Source: Tropicimonas isoalkanivorans (GTDB lineage: Bacteria > Pseudomonadota > Alphaproteobacteria > Rhodobacterales > Rhodobacteraceae). From it: 64,000 nt of DNA. The stretch spans positions 62,001-126,000 of the forward strand of contig NZ_FOLG01000002.1 in assembly GCF_900112335.1 (NCBI RefSeq), read 5' to 3'. Below, piece by piece: positions 1 through 9,781 of this stretch; the stretch's first letter is position 1; each line of letters opens with the position of its first letter. The notes below the pieces were generated by a model. That model was not told where the DNA came from and made no database searches. It saw only the letters and a program-made list of their open reading frames with translations. The translations under genes were made by a program, and so were the position numbers.

Positions 1-22
1 GATCGTTTCGGCGTACCGTCAT
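1..22 (-). CDS. 5' end of an unidentified small phage gene, cut by the window edge
   Basis: Only the first seven codons (MTVRRND) are inside the window. The ATG is preceded by a strong GAGGAGG ribosome-binding site five bases upstream, in the short gap after the DUF2793 gene. In the second prophage on the right of the window the same slot holds a DUF6127-like membrane protein whose N-terminus (MNPPRSEG) is different, so the two prophages diverge exactly here. By position it may be a holin-like gene, but seven residues do not allow a call. Confidence 0.5.
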
Positions 23-35
23 GGCGTCCTCCTCG

Positions 36-1112
36 TCAGCCGATCTTGCAGCCCCAGAAGGACGTGTGATCGGCGGCGAAGTAGCCGTCCGCGACCCGGA
101 AATACCCCTGCAGCTCGACGGTATCGCCGGCCGTCAGCGGCACCATGGTCTGCAGCCAGATGGCGGTGGCGAGCGAGACGTGGGTCGCGGAGATTTCGCC
201 GAGGGAGCCACGGATTTCGGTGGTGCCGTTCAGGACAAGCCGTCCGCGCATGCGGGCCGTGGCGCTGGCGTTGATCTTGTAGAGCAGCGTCGCGCCGAAG
301 AGGTAGGTGCCGTCGACCGGCGCCACGAAGTGGTTGTTCGCGGCGTCGAACGCGCCCTGGTCGTTGTAGTCGGTGTTGTTCAGGCCGATCTTCGTCCAGG
401 TCCCGATACCGACATAGTTGTCGTAGTTCGTGTACGCCTTGAAGCGCGGCAGCCGGGGCTGATCGACGATGCCGGTGGTGTTGTCGACGCTGAGCCCGTC
501 GAAGAAGGTGCTGCCGTCGGCCGAGACCGCGAGGCGGAACCTGTCCGAGCCGAACAGCCCGACCAGCGCCTTCGTCACGAAGCCGGTCTGCAGGGTCAGG
601 CCGAGGTCATCGCCTGCCGCCTCCTTGTTCATGGTGTAGAAGAGATCGCCGGTGCCGCCCTCAGCCACGGTCTTCGCCGTCCAGAGCGCGGCGTTGAGCT
701 TGGCCGCGAACGGATTGGCGGCATTGGCGGTAGTGCCGATACCAAACAGCGCCATGTTCTGCAGCGCCGCGGGCGTGGTGCCGACCCAGCCTGCGCCGTC
801 GTAGACCAGCAGCAGCCCCTCGTCCTCGACCCATGCCCGCCAGCCCGTGCGCGGCGGCAGGCGTAGCCAGGCGCCATCGGTCCAGAGCGCAACGTTCAGA
901 TCCCAGCCCGCCCAGTCGCCCGTCGCGCCCGAGCCGACGATGTATCGGTCGCCATCGGCAGGAGAACCGGGCGGCGCTGTCAGATCGCGGTCGAGCACGG
1001 AAAGCTGGACGAGCCCGTCGAGGATCCGCAGCGCCTCGTTGTGGGTGACATGCTTCTGGGCCTGCGCCGCCAGGATGTAGGGCAGCAGGAGATGGGTCGT
1101 GGCGTCGGACAT
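36..1112 (-). CDS. DUF2793 tail protein with C1q-like C-terminal domain (prophage A copy)
   Basis: A 358-residue protein. The N-terminal half (about 1-110, LLLPYILAAQAQKHVTHNEA) is the DUF2793 domain seen at the tail-tip end of GTA-like and siphophage late operons. The C-terminal 130 residues (from about 225, FKAYTNYDNYVG) are rich in aromatic and beta-type residues and end in WGCKIG, resembling a C1q/TNF-like trimeric head, which would suit a receptor-binding fibre tip; this fold call is inference. It lies 10 bases after the TIM-barrel tail protein and is therefore the next gene of the same operon. A near-identical paralogue lies at 60889-61965; differences are scattered substitutions such as IGTTANAANPFAAK versus VGTTADASNPFSAK. 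Likely function is host attachment. Confidence 0.85.
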   Translation of the reverse strand: MSDATTHLLLPYILAAQAQKHVTHNEALRILDGLVQLSVLDRDLTAPPGSPADGDRYIVGSGATGDWAGWDLNVALWTDGAWLRLPPRTGWRAWVEDEGLLLVYDGAGWVGTTPAALQNMALFGIGTTANAANPFAAKLNAALWTAKTVAEGGTGDLFYTMNKEAAGDDLGLTLQTGFVTKALVGLFGSDRFRLAVSADGSTFFDGLSVDNTTGIVDQPRLPRFKAYTNYDNYVGIGTWTKIGLNNTDYNDQGAFDAANNHFVAPVDGTYLFGATLLYKINASATARMRGRLVLNGTTEIRGSLGEISATHVSLATAIWLQTMVPLTAGDTVELQGYFRVADGYFAADHTSFWGCKIG

Positions 1113-1122
1113 GGGATGGCCT

Positions 1123-4100
1123 TCAGAGCATCAGCGTGACGGTCTTGGGCGCGCCCCGCCCGACGAGGGCGGAGAGCTGGAAGATGCGGACGTCGAGCGT
1201 GTCGCCCGGTCCGAGCGGCGTGCCCCAGTCTTCGGTCTGCTGGGCGGCGGTGTAGACCGAGCGGGTCATGGTCGCAGACAGCACCCGCCTCACCGCGGCG
1301 CCGTCGAGGATCTCGACCTCGTAGGCTTCCAGTTCCTCGGCCAGCGGCACCTCAAGCCCGCCCCAGCTGTCCGCCGCGAGCGCGCGCGACCGCCGTGCCC
1401 AGCGGATTGTCAGGTCGCCGGGCGTGCGCGGCTTGCGCCACGGCTGCTCCACATGGGCCACGGAGAACGGACGCAGTCCGATGCCCTCGGGCGCGAAGGC
1501 CTGCGCGACGTAAGTCTCGTCGCTGACCGGGCGGCTCGCGGGGCCGATGCGCCAGTTCCACGGGATGCCGAGATCGGCCTCAGCGATCGACAGCGATGCG
1601 AGCGACGCGTCCAGCACCACGACCCGCGCCCCCGCCGGCGCGGGGTTGCCCATCGCACCCTCGGTGCCGCGCTGACCGCGCAGGAGCCGGGTCAGGAGAT
1701 ACCGGCCGGGCGCCAGCAGCTCGGCCGCGCCCGCCTGGACGATCTCCCAGACGCCGGGCGCGCTCTCGATCGCCAGCGCGTTGGCGCCGCCGAACAGGGT
1801 CAGGTCCGTGACGCTTTCCAGCGTGCCGGTCAGCAGATCAACCACCAGCGAGTTGCCGAGGTCGAAGCGCGAGGTGGGGCCAGGATAGAGGTCCGACACC
1901 ATCGCCCCGATCCGGGCGCGGCCGCCGAAGCTGGTGAGCAGTTCGAAGCCGTCGGTCGACGGACTGCGGAACACCGCGATCTCGCCCGGCCAGGGAACGG
2001 CGTGCGCGGCGACCAGTGGCCGGTGTGCGGGCTGGTCCTCGGTGAGCTGCGGCAGGTCCATCAGCACCGCGTCCGGCGCGCCGAAGACGACGGCGCGCGT
2101 CAATGACGCCGCGCGGGGATCGCCGGGCGGCAGGTCGTAGGTCGCCCGGTCGTGGCGGACCGCCTCGATCCCGCGCGCCTCGGCGTCGGCGATGGAGACG
2201 AGCCGCAGATCGACCAGCCGCCCGTCATGCGCGAGCTGGATCGCGTCGGCCGGATCGAGCGCGAGGCGCGACGGCGGAAGACGGAACGCCGCCGTCTCCC
2301 GGCCCACCCAAGCCTCCATCAGCGCGCGACGGCAGCGGCGCTCGGCCTCCTCGGGCGGCACCGCCATCGGGAAGGACTCGGAGGCGATGCGCGTGGTGTC
2401 CACGGTGATGCGCCGCGCCTCGACGAGGGCTGCGTCGTAGTCCTCGTCGGCGCGGGCGACCTGCCACTTCAGCGCCTGCGGCAGTTCGGTTTCCTGGCCG
2501 CGCGTCAGTTCAAGCACGTCGCCTTCGCGGGTGGCGACCAGATCGTCGGGCGCGAGGATGGCGACAGACGCCCGGCCGCGCATCACGAAGCGGATCACCC
2601 CCTCGGTTTCCACCGCGTCGAAGCCGAAGTGGCGCGACAGCGTGGTGATCGAGGCGCGCGGGCTTTCCAGCGCCGTGATGGCGTAGCCCTCCACTGCGCC
2701 CCAAAGCCCGGTGACGTCGATCCGGGACTCGACCAGCCCCGCACGCAGGCAGAGGTGCCGGACGAGTGCGGCCAGCGACACCGCGCCGAGCCGCCCGGTC
2801 AGCCAGTGCCCGAGCCGCCAGTTCGCGCCGTCGGTCCAGACGTCGGTCAGCGCGGGAAAGAACGGATAGGGTCGCGCGTCCCAGGTCCAGGCGGCGCATT
2901 CCGGCACATGCACCATCCGGCCGCCGTAGACCGATGAAACCGGGTTGTTCGCGGCGTCACCCCACCAGAGATACGTCGCCTCGAGATAGGCCCGCTGGAT
3001 CGCGTCGTCCCGCCAGCCCCGCGAGAAATGCGGCGTGAAGCTCTCGGACGATTTCGGGTCGAAGAAGACGTTGGGCTGGTTGGTGCCCCGGTCGATGGCC
3101 GGACAGCCGAGCTCGGTGAACCAGATCGGCTTCGACTGCGGCGCCCATGCGGTCGGTGTCCCGCTCTCCACCCCGCCCGGGCGGTCGTAATGCGCGTTCG
3201 ACCACCAGGCGCGCAGATCCTTGTAGCGGAACACCCACGGCTTGGCCGCCGCGCCATCGGTGATCGGAGTCCGGTCTTGCGCGCTTCGGTCGGAGGCACT
3301 GGCGTAGAACCAGTCGAAGCCTTCGCCGCCCGCGATGTTCGCCTGCAGGTAAGCCCGGTCGTAGATCGCGGGCCAGCCCTCGGCCGCGTCGAGATGCTCG
3401 AACCCGTCGCGCCAGTCCGAGAGCGGCATGTAGTTGTCGATCCCGACGAAATCGATCTCCGGATCGGCCCAGAGCGGATCTAGGTGGAAGAACACATCGC
3501 CGCTGCCGTCGCCCGGTTGGTGCCCGAAATACTCCGACCAGTCCGCCGCGTATCCGATCCTGGTGCCGGACCCGAGGATCGAACGCACATCGGCAAGCAG
3601 GTCCCGATAGGCCTGCACAGCCGGGTAGGTGCTGGCGCCCGAGCGGATGGTCGTCAGCCCCGGCATCTCGGTGCCGATCAGGAAGGCGTCGACCCCACCC
3701 GCCGCCGCGCAGAGATGGGCGTAGTGCAGCACCATGCGCCGCAGGCCCCAGTCGCCGGGCGTGCCGGTCCAGCTGACGCTCTCGCCCGCCACGCTGAAGT
3801 TGGCGGGCGTGGCCGCGCCGAACAGCGCCGCGACCTGGCTTGCGGCCGTGGCGGTCTTGTCCACGGTTCCGGCGAAACCTGCCGCCGGAGAACAGGTGAT
3901 CCGCCCCCGCCACGGGAACGCGGGCTGCCCCGTCCCGGCTGCGTTGTCTGAATACGGGTTCGGCAGCGTGTTGCCGGGCGGCACGTCCATCAGGGTGAAC
4001 GGATAGAAGGTCACGCGTAGCCCGCGCGCCTGCATCTCCTGGATCGCCTGCACCACGGCGAAGTCGGACGGCGTGCCGCCATAGACGGGCCGATCCTGAT

Positions 4101-5088
4101 CGTCGCGGCTGACGAGGAAGGCATTAGCGCGGCTGACGCCATTCACCGACCATGTGGCGGGCGTGGTCGACTTGGCCGTCACCTCGACGCCCGGCCGCAC
4201 CTCGCAGGAACCTGCGCGCAGATCGTCGCCGAACCACGCCACGACGAGGCTGACACTCTCGACCGCAGGCGCCATCGCCTGCAGCCGGTCCAGCGCCTCC
4301 ACCATGTCGGTGGAGTCGGCGAGCGCGTTCAGGTTCTCGGGCACCGTCGCGCCGCCATCGGTCTTGCGGATCGCCTGCGTCGCGTAGGTGAACTCGCCCG
4401 AGGCCGGGATCATGGTGACGGCGCGGGTCAGCCCCTCGGCGGTGTCGGGATCGGCCAGTGGCCGGAACACCTCGAAGGAGAGCTGCGGCAGGCGGTTACC
4501 ATAGGTGGAAAGCGCCAGTTCCTCGAAGACCACATAGGCGGTGCCGCGATAGGCGGTCGTGCTGGCAGCCCCCATCTTCGCCGCGATGAACGGATCGGCG
4601 GACTGCGCCTCGTCGCCCGGATACCAGCGCCAGGTGACGCCGGAGAGGTCCATGGGCTTGCCGTCGGCCCAAATGCGGCCGATGCCGGTGATCGGGCCCT
4701 CGCAGAGCGCCACGGCGAACGAGGCATAGTAGAGATACTCGGTCGTCTTGACCTTTCCTCCGCCGCCGCCCTTGCCGCCGCCCTGCGTGGTGGTCTTGGT
4801 CTCCTCACGAAAATCCGTCGCCCAGATGATGTTGCCGCCCATGCGCATGCGCCCATAGAGCCGCGGGATGACCGCCCCTTCGGTGGCCGAGGTGATGCGC
4901 AGCGTGTCGAGACGTGCACCCTCGATGCGCTGCGTCGGCGCCAGCGACGAGATGATCCAGCTGTCCACGACCGAGCCGATGGTGGAGCCGATGAAGCCGC
5001 CTATGGTGGCGGCGCTCACGCCGAGGATCGCGCCGCCAATCGAACCGCCAATGGCGGCGCCGGCCGCGCCGAGAACGAGGGTGGCCAT
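1123..5088 (-). CDS. GTA-type TIM-barrel tail host-specificity protein (baseplate 'megatron')
   Basis: A 1321-residue protein matching the large gp15-type protein of Rhodobacter gene transfer agents. A glycine/alanine-rich hydrophobic N-terminus (about 1-50) is followed by a phage-tail domain. A glycoside-hydrolase-like TIM barrel follows at about 400-720 (for example LLADVRSILGSGTRIGYAADW and KPIWFTELGCPAIDRG), then C-terminal tail domains. In GTAs this protein forms the distal tail tip and is thought to bind or pierce the cell envelope. It follows the NlpC/P60 gene by nine bases, the standard GTA gene order. The 3' two thirds are duplicated at 61976-64000 in prophage B. Confidence 0.92.
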   Translation of the reverse strand: MATLVLGAAGAAIGGSIGGAILGVSAATIGGFIGSTIGSVVDSWIISSLAPTQRIEGARLDTLRITSATEGAVIPRLYGRMRMGGNIIWATDFREETKTTTQGGGKGGGGGKVKTTEYLYYASFAVALCEGPITGIGRIWADGKPMDLSGVTWRWYPGDEAQSADPFIAAKMGAASTTAYRGTAYVVFEELALSTYGNRLPQLSFEVFRPLADPDTAEGLTRAVTMIPASGEFTYATQAIRKTDGGATVPENLNALADSTDMVEALDRLQAMAPAVESVSLVVAWFGDDLRAGSCEVRPGVEVTAKSTTPATWSVNGVSRANAFLVSRDDQDRPVYGGTPSDFAVVQAIQEMQARGLRVTFYPFTLMDVPPGNTLPNPYSDNAAGTGQPAFPWRGRITCSPAAGFAGTVDKTATAASQVAALFGAATPANFSVAGESVSWTGTPGDWGLRRMVLHYAHLCAAAGGVDAFLIGTEMPGLTTIRSGASTYPAVQAYRDLLADVRSILGSGTRIGYAADWSEYFGHQPGDGSGDVFFHLDPLWADPEIDFVGIDNYMPLSDWRDGFEHLDAAEGWPAIYDRAYLQANIAGGEGFDWFYASASDRSAQDRTPITDGAAAKPWVFRYKDLRAWWSNAHYDRPGGVESGTPTAWAPQSKPIWFTELGCPAIDRGTNQPNVFFDPKSSESFTPHFSRGWRDDAIQRAYLEATYLWWGDAANNPVSSVYGGRMVHVPECAAWTWDARPYPFFPALTDVWTDGANWRLGHWLTGRLGAVSLAALVRHLCLRAGLVESRIDVTGLWGAVEGYAITALESPRASITTLSRHFGFDAVETEGVIRFVMRGRASVAILAPDDLVATREGDVLELTRGQETELPQALKWQVARADEDYDAALVEARRITVDTTRIASESFPMAVPPEEAERRCRRALMEAWVGRETAAFRLPPSRLALDPADAIQLAHDGRLVDLRLVSIADAEARGIEAVRHDRATYDLPPGDPRAASLTRAVVFGAPDAVLMDLPQLTEDQPAHRPLVAAHAVPWPGEIAVFRSPSTDGFELLTSFGGRARIGAMVSDLYPGPTSRFDLGNSLVVDLLTGTLESVTDLTLFGGANALAIESAPGVWEIVQAGAAELLAPGRYLLTRLLRGQRGTEGAMGNPAPAGARVVVLDASLASLSIAEADLGIPWNWRIGPASRPVSDETYVAQAFAPEGIGLRPFSVAHVEQPWRKPRTPGDLTIRWARRSRALAADSWGGLEVPLAEELEAYEVEILDGAAVRRVLSATMTRSVYTAAQQTEDWGTPLGPGDTLDVRIFQLSALVGRGAPKTVTLML

Positions 5089-5097
5089 GTCGAGGTC

Positions 5098-5529
5098 TCA
5101 GCGTTGCGGGAACAGGAAAGCGAAGGCGATGCGCCGCCGCCAGCTTTGGGTGAGCGGTTCCTCGATCACGCCGAGCCGCTCGTAGGCGTGGAGGAAGCTG
5201 TCAGGGCCGGTCAGGATCCCGACATGCTTGGCGATGGCGCGGGGCTTCATGCGGAAGAGGACCAGCGCGCCGGGACCGGCTGCCGCCGGTTCCACTTCGA
5301 TCATCATCCGCCGCGCGCCTTCGGCCAGAACCTCGCGCGGGCCGGTTTCGCCCCAGTCCCGGCTGTAGGGCGGGATCGGGAACGGCTCGGGGCCGACGAC
5401 CTCGCGCCACACGCCCCGGGCCAGCCCGAGGCAGTCGCAGCCGACGCCGCGAAGGCTCGCCTGGTCGTGATACGGCGTGCCGAGCCAGGACCGCGCGACG
5501 GCGATGACGCGCGTGGGATTGGCGTTCAC
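5098..5529 (-). CDS. NlpC/P60 family tail peptidase (GTA gp14-like)
   Basis: A 143-residue cysteine peptidase of the NlpC/P60 family. The catalytic Cys is probably Cys33 in GVGCDCLGL, the His is His102 in AKHVGIL, and His114 is a possible third residue. The family cleaves peptidoglycan stem peptides, and in GTA-like tails it is part of the tip that opens the wall during DNA delivery. The start is a GTG that overlaps the stop of the upstream DUF2163 gene by four bases (GTGA), which indicates translational coupling. Confidence 0.9.
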   Translation of the reverse strand: MNANPTRVIAVARSWLGTPYHDQASLRGVGCDCLGLARGVWREVVGPEPFPIPPYSRDWGETGPREVLAEGARRMMIEVEPAAAGPGALVLFRMKPRAIAKHVGILTGPDSFLHAYERLGVIEEPLTQSWRRRIAFAFLFPQR

Positions 5530-6410
5530 AGCACGGACCCCTCGTGGCCGCCGTCCTTCGTGGCGTAGCGCAGCACGGCGTCCTGGCCGGGGATATGCGG
5601 GAAGCCGCGGAAGTTGAGGGTATTCGCGAACTTCGCGCCGCAGGTCTCCATCCGCTTGTCGCAGCCCGCGCGGATGGTGAAGGCGTCGCCCTCGGCGATC
5701 GCACGCACCGGCGCTTCGAGCAGGGTCAGCACAGCGATGCCGTCCGTCACGTCATGGTCCAGCACCTCAGTGCGCCGCCCCGCGTTTGCGCCGCTCGTCC
5801 ACTCCAGTGTGCCGAAGGTGAACCAGCCGGAAACGAACCCGCCGAGCCCCGAGGCGGTGAACGCCCGGTCCCGCAGGAGATCGATCACAGCGCCTGTGCC
5901 CTTGACGGCCGGGTCCTCCAGATCGACGCCGCAGCGCCCATCGCCGAGCGCCGCGTCGCAGGCCGCCTGGAAGGTCCGCCCGACCGTCTGGCCCAGCACA
6001 TGGGCGAGCGAGCGGACCTCCGCGACGAAAGCCAGCCGGCCGCGCCGGATCTGGCCGATGGCACCGCGTCGCATGAGGACGCGATGGCCGGTGTCGGACC
6101 AGTTCACCCGCCAGACCTCGACCTCGGCGTTGTCCCAGCGGCCATCCATGATGTCGGTCTCGATGATGCGGTCGGAGGTCAGCACGCCCTCGGCGTCCTG
6201 CGCATCGACCGAGAGGTCCGAGCCGGAGCGGACCTCGGACGCCGTGAGCCCGCTCTCGGGCTCGAAGTTCGTCCCGTCGAAGCTGAGCGTCCGGTCGTGG
6301 TCGGTAAAGCCGAAGGTCACGCCGTCGGCGCGCGCGATCCGCCAGCACCAGGCGAGCGTCGTCGTGCCGGCGTCGAGATGGGCCTGCAGGGCGGGAGTGA
6401 GGGTCTTCAT
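5526..6410 (-). CDS. DUF2163 tail protein (GTA gp13-like)
   Basis: A 294-residue protein of the DUF2163 / phage BR0599 family, found as gp13 in GTA tails and thought to join the baseplate hub. The start chosen is the ATG at 6410 (MKTLTPALQAHLDAG), which overlaps the end of the DUF2460 gene by four bases; the frame stays open far upstream, but that extension is arginine-rich antisense noise. Several Cys residues (CDAALGDGRCGVD, AGCDKRMETCGAKF) are typical of the family and may bind a metal or cluster; that is inference. It sits in the usual order gp12-gp13-gp14-gp15. Confidence 0.9.
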   Translation of the reverse strand: MKTLTPALQAHLDAGTTTLAWCWRIARADGVTFGFTDHDRTLSFDGTNFEPESGLTASEVRSGSDLSVDAQDAEGVLTSDRIIETDIMDGRWDNAEVEVWRVNWSDTGHRVLMRRGAIGQIRRGRLAFVAEVRSLAHVLGQTVGRTFQAACDAALGDGRCGVDLEDPAVKGTGAVIDLLRDRAFTASGLGGFVSGWFTFGTLEWTSGANAGRRTEVLDHDVTDGIAVLTLLEAPVRAIAEGDAFTIRAGCDKRMETCGAKFANTLNFRGFPHIPGQDAVLRYATKDGGHEGSVL

Positions 6411-7036
6411 CGGCGGAGTTCCAGAAGCGGGATTGAGGTGATCGAGCCGAGCCGCTCGAGGTCGAGCGTCACGTCGAGCGCATCGGTGTCGAAACGAACG
6501 GGCACGTCGAACTCGAAGCCCGCGGTGATCGCAACGCCGGAACCCGGCGCGGCGCTGAAGGTGACGACGCCGGTGGCGGTGTCGACCGACCACCCGGAGG
6601 ACTGCTCGACGCCCGACAGCGCGATGCGCACGCTGCCCGCAACCGGCTTGGCGATGGCGCGCGTCCAGGATTGCGCGCCCGAGGCGTAGCGCTTGACCAG
6701 CTGGAAGGCGATCGTCGTGCCGTCGCCGGTGCCGATTGATTGATCGGTTGGCCCCGGTATCTGCGACGGCAGGCAGGACTTGTGGTCGCCCCAATCCTTG
6801 AACCGGAAGCCGTAGAGCCGCCCGTTGCGCGCCTCGAAGAAGGCGACCACTGCCGCCAGATTGTCGGCGCGGCGGATGCCGTAGGCGACGTCGTAGCGGC
6901 GGCGCGAGTTGGCCCAGCTGGCGTTGCGCTCCTCGTCTCCCGAGGCGAGCTCGACGATCTGTGTGCGCCTTTCGGGGCCGCCGCGCGCGCCCCGGCTGAT
7001 GTTGTCGGGAAACCGGACCTCTTGAAACGTCATCAC
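6407..7036 (-). CDS. DUF2460 distal tail protein (GTA gp12-like)
   Basis: A 209-residue protein with the DUF2460 signature (FQEVRFPDNISRGARGGPER near the N-terminus and YGFRFKDWGDHK around 95-107). In GTAs this is the distal tail protein connecting the tail tube to the tip. It overlaps the tape-measure gene upstream and DUF2163 downstream by four bases each, so the genes are translationally coupled. Confidence 0.9.
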   Translation of the reverse strand: MMTFQEVRFPDNISRGARGGPERRTQIVELASGDEERNASWANSRRRYDVAYGIRRADNLAAVVAFFEARNGRLYGFRFKDWGDHKSCLPSQIPGPTDQSIGTGDGTTIAFQLVKRYASGAQSWTRAIAKPVAGSVRIALSGVEQSSGWSVDTATGVVTFSAAPGSGVAITAGFEFDVPVRFDTDALDVTLDLERLGSITSIPLLELRR

Positions 7037-9450
7037 ATGCCCCTCCGCCCCAGCGACACCGCACGGGCGATGTCCGCCGCGACCTGCGTGCGGGACTGCC
7101 GGAAGCTCTCGGCGTCGCGGGCCATGATGGTGACGTTGACCCCGCCGCCCGCGCCGTAGCTCTGTGCCTCGCGGCGCGACAGCACCCGCTCGCCGCGCTG
7201 CAGGATTGCGGGCACCTCGTCGTGACGAAGCCCGGGCATGCCGCCACCATGCATCCGGGGCGCGGCAGCGAAGGCCATGGCCGGGACCATCCGCGAGGGT
7301 CCGGCGGATCCGACCATCCCGCCCGCATGCAGGACGTTGGCGAAGATGCCGCCAGCACCGGAGAACACGCCGGAGAGCGCGTTGGCGATCGGCCCAAGGA
7401 TGAAACGTCGCGCCGCCAGCTGGGCGAGATCGGCCAGCAGCGAGGTGACCAGGTCGCGGAAGTTCAGCTTGCCGGTCTTCACGAACTGGCCCACGGCGTT
7501 CTCCGCCGACTGGAAGGCGCCGACGAGGCTCTGGCCTATGTCGCCGCCAATGTCGCGGGCCTTGCTGGCGTAGTCGGACAGCGCCGCCGTGACCGCCTGC
7601 CAGCCGGTGACGGCGGCCTCGGTTGCGGGCCCCGCCGCATCAGCGGCAGCCCCGGCCGCCGCGCCTGCATCTGTTGCAGCGCGCCCGGCATCGCCGAGCG
7701 CCGTCTCCAGCCGCTCGGCCGCTGCGGTGGCCTCGGTCAACGCATCGGCACTCGCCTCGTCGGTGCCGCGCACCGCGTCGCGCAGAGCCTGCCAGCTTTC
7801 GAGCGGCGCACGAGCCCCTTCGGCCAGATCGCGTGCGGCTCCGCGATAGAGGTTCGCGGACTCGAGCGCGCGGTTCGCCGCGTCGGTCAGGCCCAGATCG
7901 GGCGCGGTGAGCGGGTTGTCCTCGAAGGCCCGGTCGAACGCCGCCTGCGCCGCCGTCGTGGCGGCGCTGGCCGCGCCCTCGAAGCGGTTCTCGATCTCGC
8001 CGAGGTCGAGGTCGGGCACCAGCGAGATGCGGCGCTCCGACCCGAGCGCTTCCAGCCCCTGGTTGATGCCGCCGATGAATCCGTTGATGCGCGAGACGAC
8101 GCCGTTCAGCATCGCCTCGACGCCGTCGACCAAGCTGTTCGCCGCCTGGAACGCCAGATCGCCGATGGCCGCGGGCAGCAGGCCCCAGATCGCCTTGATC
8201 GCCTCATAGGCGCCCTCGAAGGTGTTCGCGGCGGTGTTGCCGAAGCCCACGACGCTCTCGATGGCGCTCTGCATGCCCGACGCCGCATCGGCCTTCAGGT
8301 CGAAGAACATCGCTGTGGCGGCGGCACCCGCCGCTGCGGCGCCCATCCTGATGCGTTCCCAGACCTCGACCGCGAGGTCCTTCAGGAGCGACATCGCCTC
8401 GCCGAACCCACCCGCACCGGAGACGAGCCGGGTGAACTGGTAGACGAGTTCGCCCGCGCCGACGATGAGCGCCCCGATGCCGGTGCGGATCAGCGCACCT
8501 CGCAGGACGACGAGCGCCGTGGCAAGGCCACGGACCGAAAGGGCAGCAGCGGCCATGCCAGCCACCCAACGTCCCGTAAGCAACGCCGCGAAGGTGGCGG
8601 CATAGGTGGTCAGGCGGCCGATGTTGTCGAAGAGACCGCGGATCGCGATGCCGAGCGGCCCGGTGCGGCTGGCGACTGCCGCCATGGCATTCGCGACCGC
8701 TTCCAGCGCCGGAGCCGCTGCGACCGCCAGCTGGTTCGACAGCCCGCGCCAGATGAGGCCGAGCCTTGAGATTGCATCGTTCGTCCGCTCGATCTGATCG
8801 GCGTCCTGCTCCGAGACGACCACTCCGAAGGCAAGGACGTCCTCGGTCGCCTGGCGCAGCGTCGCGGTGTCGATCCGCGACATGGCGATGGAGCCTTCCT
8901 CGCCGAAGAGCTGGCCCGCAACGGCGGCACGTTCGGCGGCGGGCACGAAGCTCTCGATCGCCGCGTTGATCGCCCCGACCCGCTGGTCCAGCGGCAGGGC
9001 GATAAGCTCGCTGGCCGATAGTCCCAGCCGGTCCAGCGCGTCGGCGGCAGGACCGGTCCCGGCGGCCGCCTGGCTGAGACGACGCGTCAGATCCTTGGTG
9101 GCCTGCTCGATGCCGGACATCGACACGCCCGCCAGTTCGCCCGCACGCTCGAGCGTTTGGATCGAGGCGACGGTGGTGCCGAGCGACTGCGCCAGCTTGG
9201 CCTGCGCATCGACAGTCTGCAGACCGGACCGGATCATCGCCACGCCTGCGGCGGCAGCGGCTGCCACGGCGGCGGCGGCAGCGACGCGCACCCGCCGCGA
9301 GAAGGCCGCGAGCCGGGCGTTGGCCGCTTCCATCTCCCGGCTCAGCCGCCCGAAGCCGCGCGACCCGGCTTCACCCACGCCTTCCAGCTCGGCGCGCACC
9401 TGTCGCCCGCCCACGGCCGCGAGGCGGACGGACACTCGCTTTTCAGCCAT
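7033..9450 (-). CDS. Phage tail tape measure protein
   Basis: An 805-residue protein with the composition of a tape measure: long alanine-rich helical stretches, a hydrophobic alanine run at about 57-75, a central membrane-like region (about 290-350) and a glycine-rich C-terminus. It follows the tail assembly chaperone frameshift gene directly, as in lambda and most siphophages: its ATG overlaps the last codons of the frameshift product. Using the usual rule of about 1.5 angstrom per residue, the tail would be near 120 nm, which is an estimate only. Confidence 0.92.
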   Translation of the reverse strand: MAEKRVSVRLAAVGGRQVRAELEGVGEAGSRGFGRLSREMEAANARLAAFSRRVRVAAAAAVAAAAAAGVAMIRSGLQTVDAQAKLAQSLGTTVASIQTLERAGELAGVSMSGIEQATKDLTRRLSQAAAGTGPAADALDRLGLSASELIALPLDQRVGAINAAIESFVPAAERAAVAGQLFGEEGSIAMSRIDTATLRQATEDVLAFGVVVSEQDADQIERTNDAISRLGLIWRGLSNQLAVAAAPALEAVANAMAAVASRTGPLGIAIRGLFDNIGRLTTYAATFAALLTGRWVAGMAAAALSVRGLATALVVLRGALIRTGIGALIVGAGELVYQFTRLVSGAGGFGEAMSLLKDLAVEVWERIRMGAAAAGAAATAMFFDLKADAASGMQSAIESVVGFGNTAANTFEGAYEAIKAIWGLLPAAIGDLAFQAANSLVDGVEAMLNGVVSRINGFIGGINQGLEALGSERRISLVPDLDLGEIENRFEGAASAATTAAQAAFDRAFEDNPLTAPDLGLTDAANRALESANLYRGAARDLAEGARAPLESWQALRDAVRGTDEASADALTEATAAAERLETALGDAGRAATDAGAAAGAAADAAGPATEAAVTGWQAVTAALSDYASKARDIGGDIGQSLVGAFQSAENAVGQFVKTGKLNFRDLVTSLLADLAQLAARRFILGPIANALSGVFSGAGGIFANVLHAGGMVGSAGPSRMVPAMAFAAAPRMHGGGMPGLRHDEVPAILQRGERVLSRREAQSYGAGGGVNVTIMARDAESFRQSRTQVAADIARAVSLGRRGM

Positions 9451-9781
9451 CAGGTCGTTCCATCTGTTCGTTAAGCTTGGCGACCATCACCGCTTCGATG
9501 ACGGGCAGCAGTTCGGCCATGGCGAGCGGCGGCACGCCGAGCGCATCACCGAGCGCCAGCGCTGCCGACATGTCCCATCCGATCACCGCGCCCGGCAGCA
9601 CGCGAAGCTGACCACCGAGACGGCCGACCAGGTCCCAGACCTGCCAGCCCTCCGGCGTTTCCGGACGGTTCAGCCGCGCCGGGCAGTCCGGGCAGGCTTG
9701 CTCGCGGCCCTCGTAGGGTGCGCAGGCCTGGCAGTATCGCTCGCCCCCGCCGAAGGACCATTCGGCGAGAGCGCAGAGGCG
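9443..9781 (-). CDS. Tail assembly chaperone T extension, read by -1 frameshift from the upstream gene
   Basis: This frame has no start of its own. Entered by a -1 slip at 9787-9781 it adds 112 residues (beginning RLCALAEW, ending NEQMERPDG) to the first 115 residues of the tail chaperone, giving a 227-residue G-T type fusion. It contains a possible zinc ribbon (CQAC, ten residues, CPDC) and a conserved-looking GWQVWDLVGRLGGQLRV stretch. Its stop overlaps the tape-measure start. Standard gene callers would leave this 340-base stretch empty or call an unrelated frame. In lambda the T domain links the chaperone to tail tube subunits on the tape measure; the same role is inferred here. Confidence 0.8.
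   Translation of the reverse strand, partial: RLCALAEWSFGGGERYCQACAPYEGREQACPDCPARLNRPETPEGWQVWDLVGRLGGQLRVLPGAVIGWDMSAALALGDALGVPPLAMAELLPVIEAVMVAKLNEQMERPDG

Noticed and set aside
5526-7397. A single 623-codon gene covering DUF2163 and upstream sequence
   Set aside because: The first 329 codons are antisense-like, out of frame with the DUF2460 gene; the real start is at 6410 with a four-base overlap.
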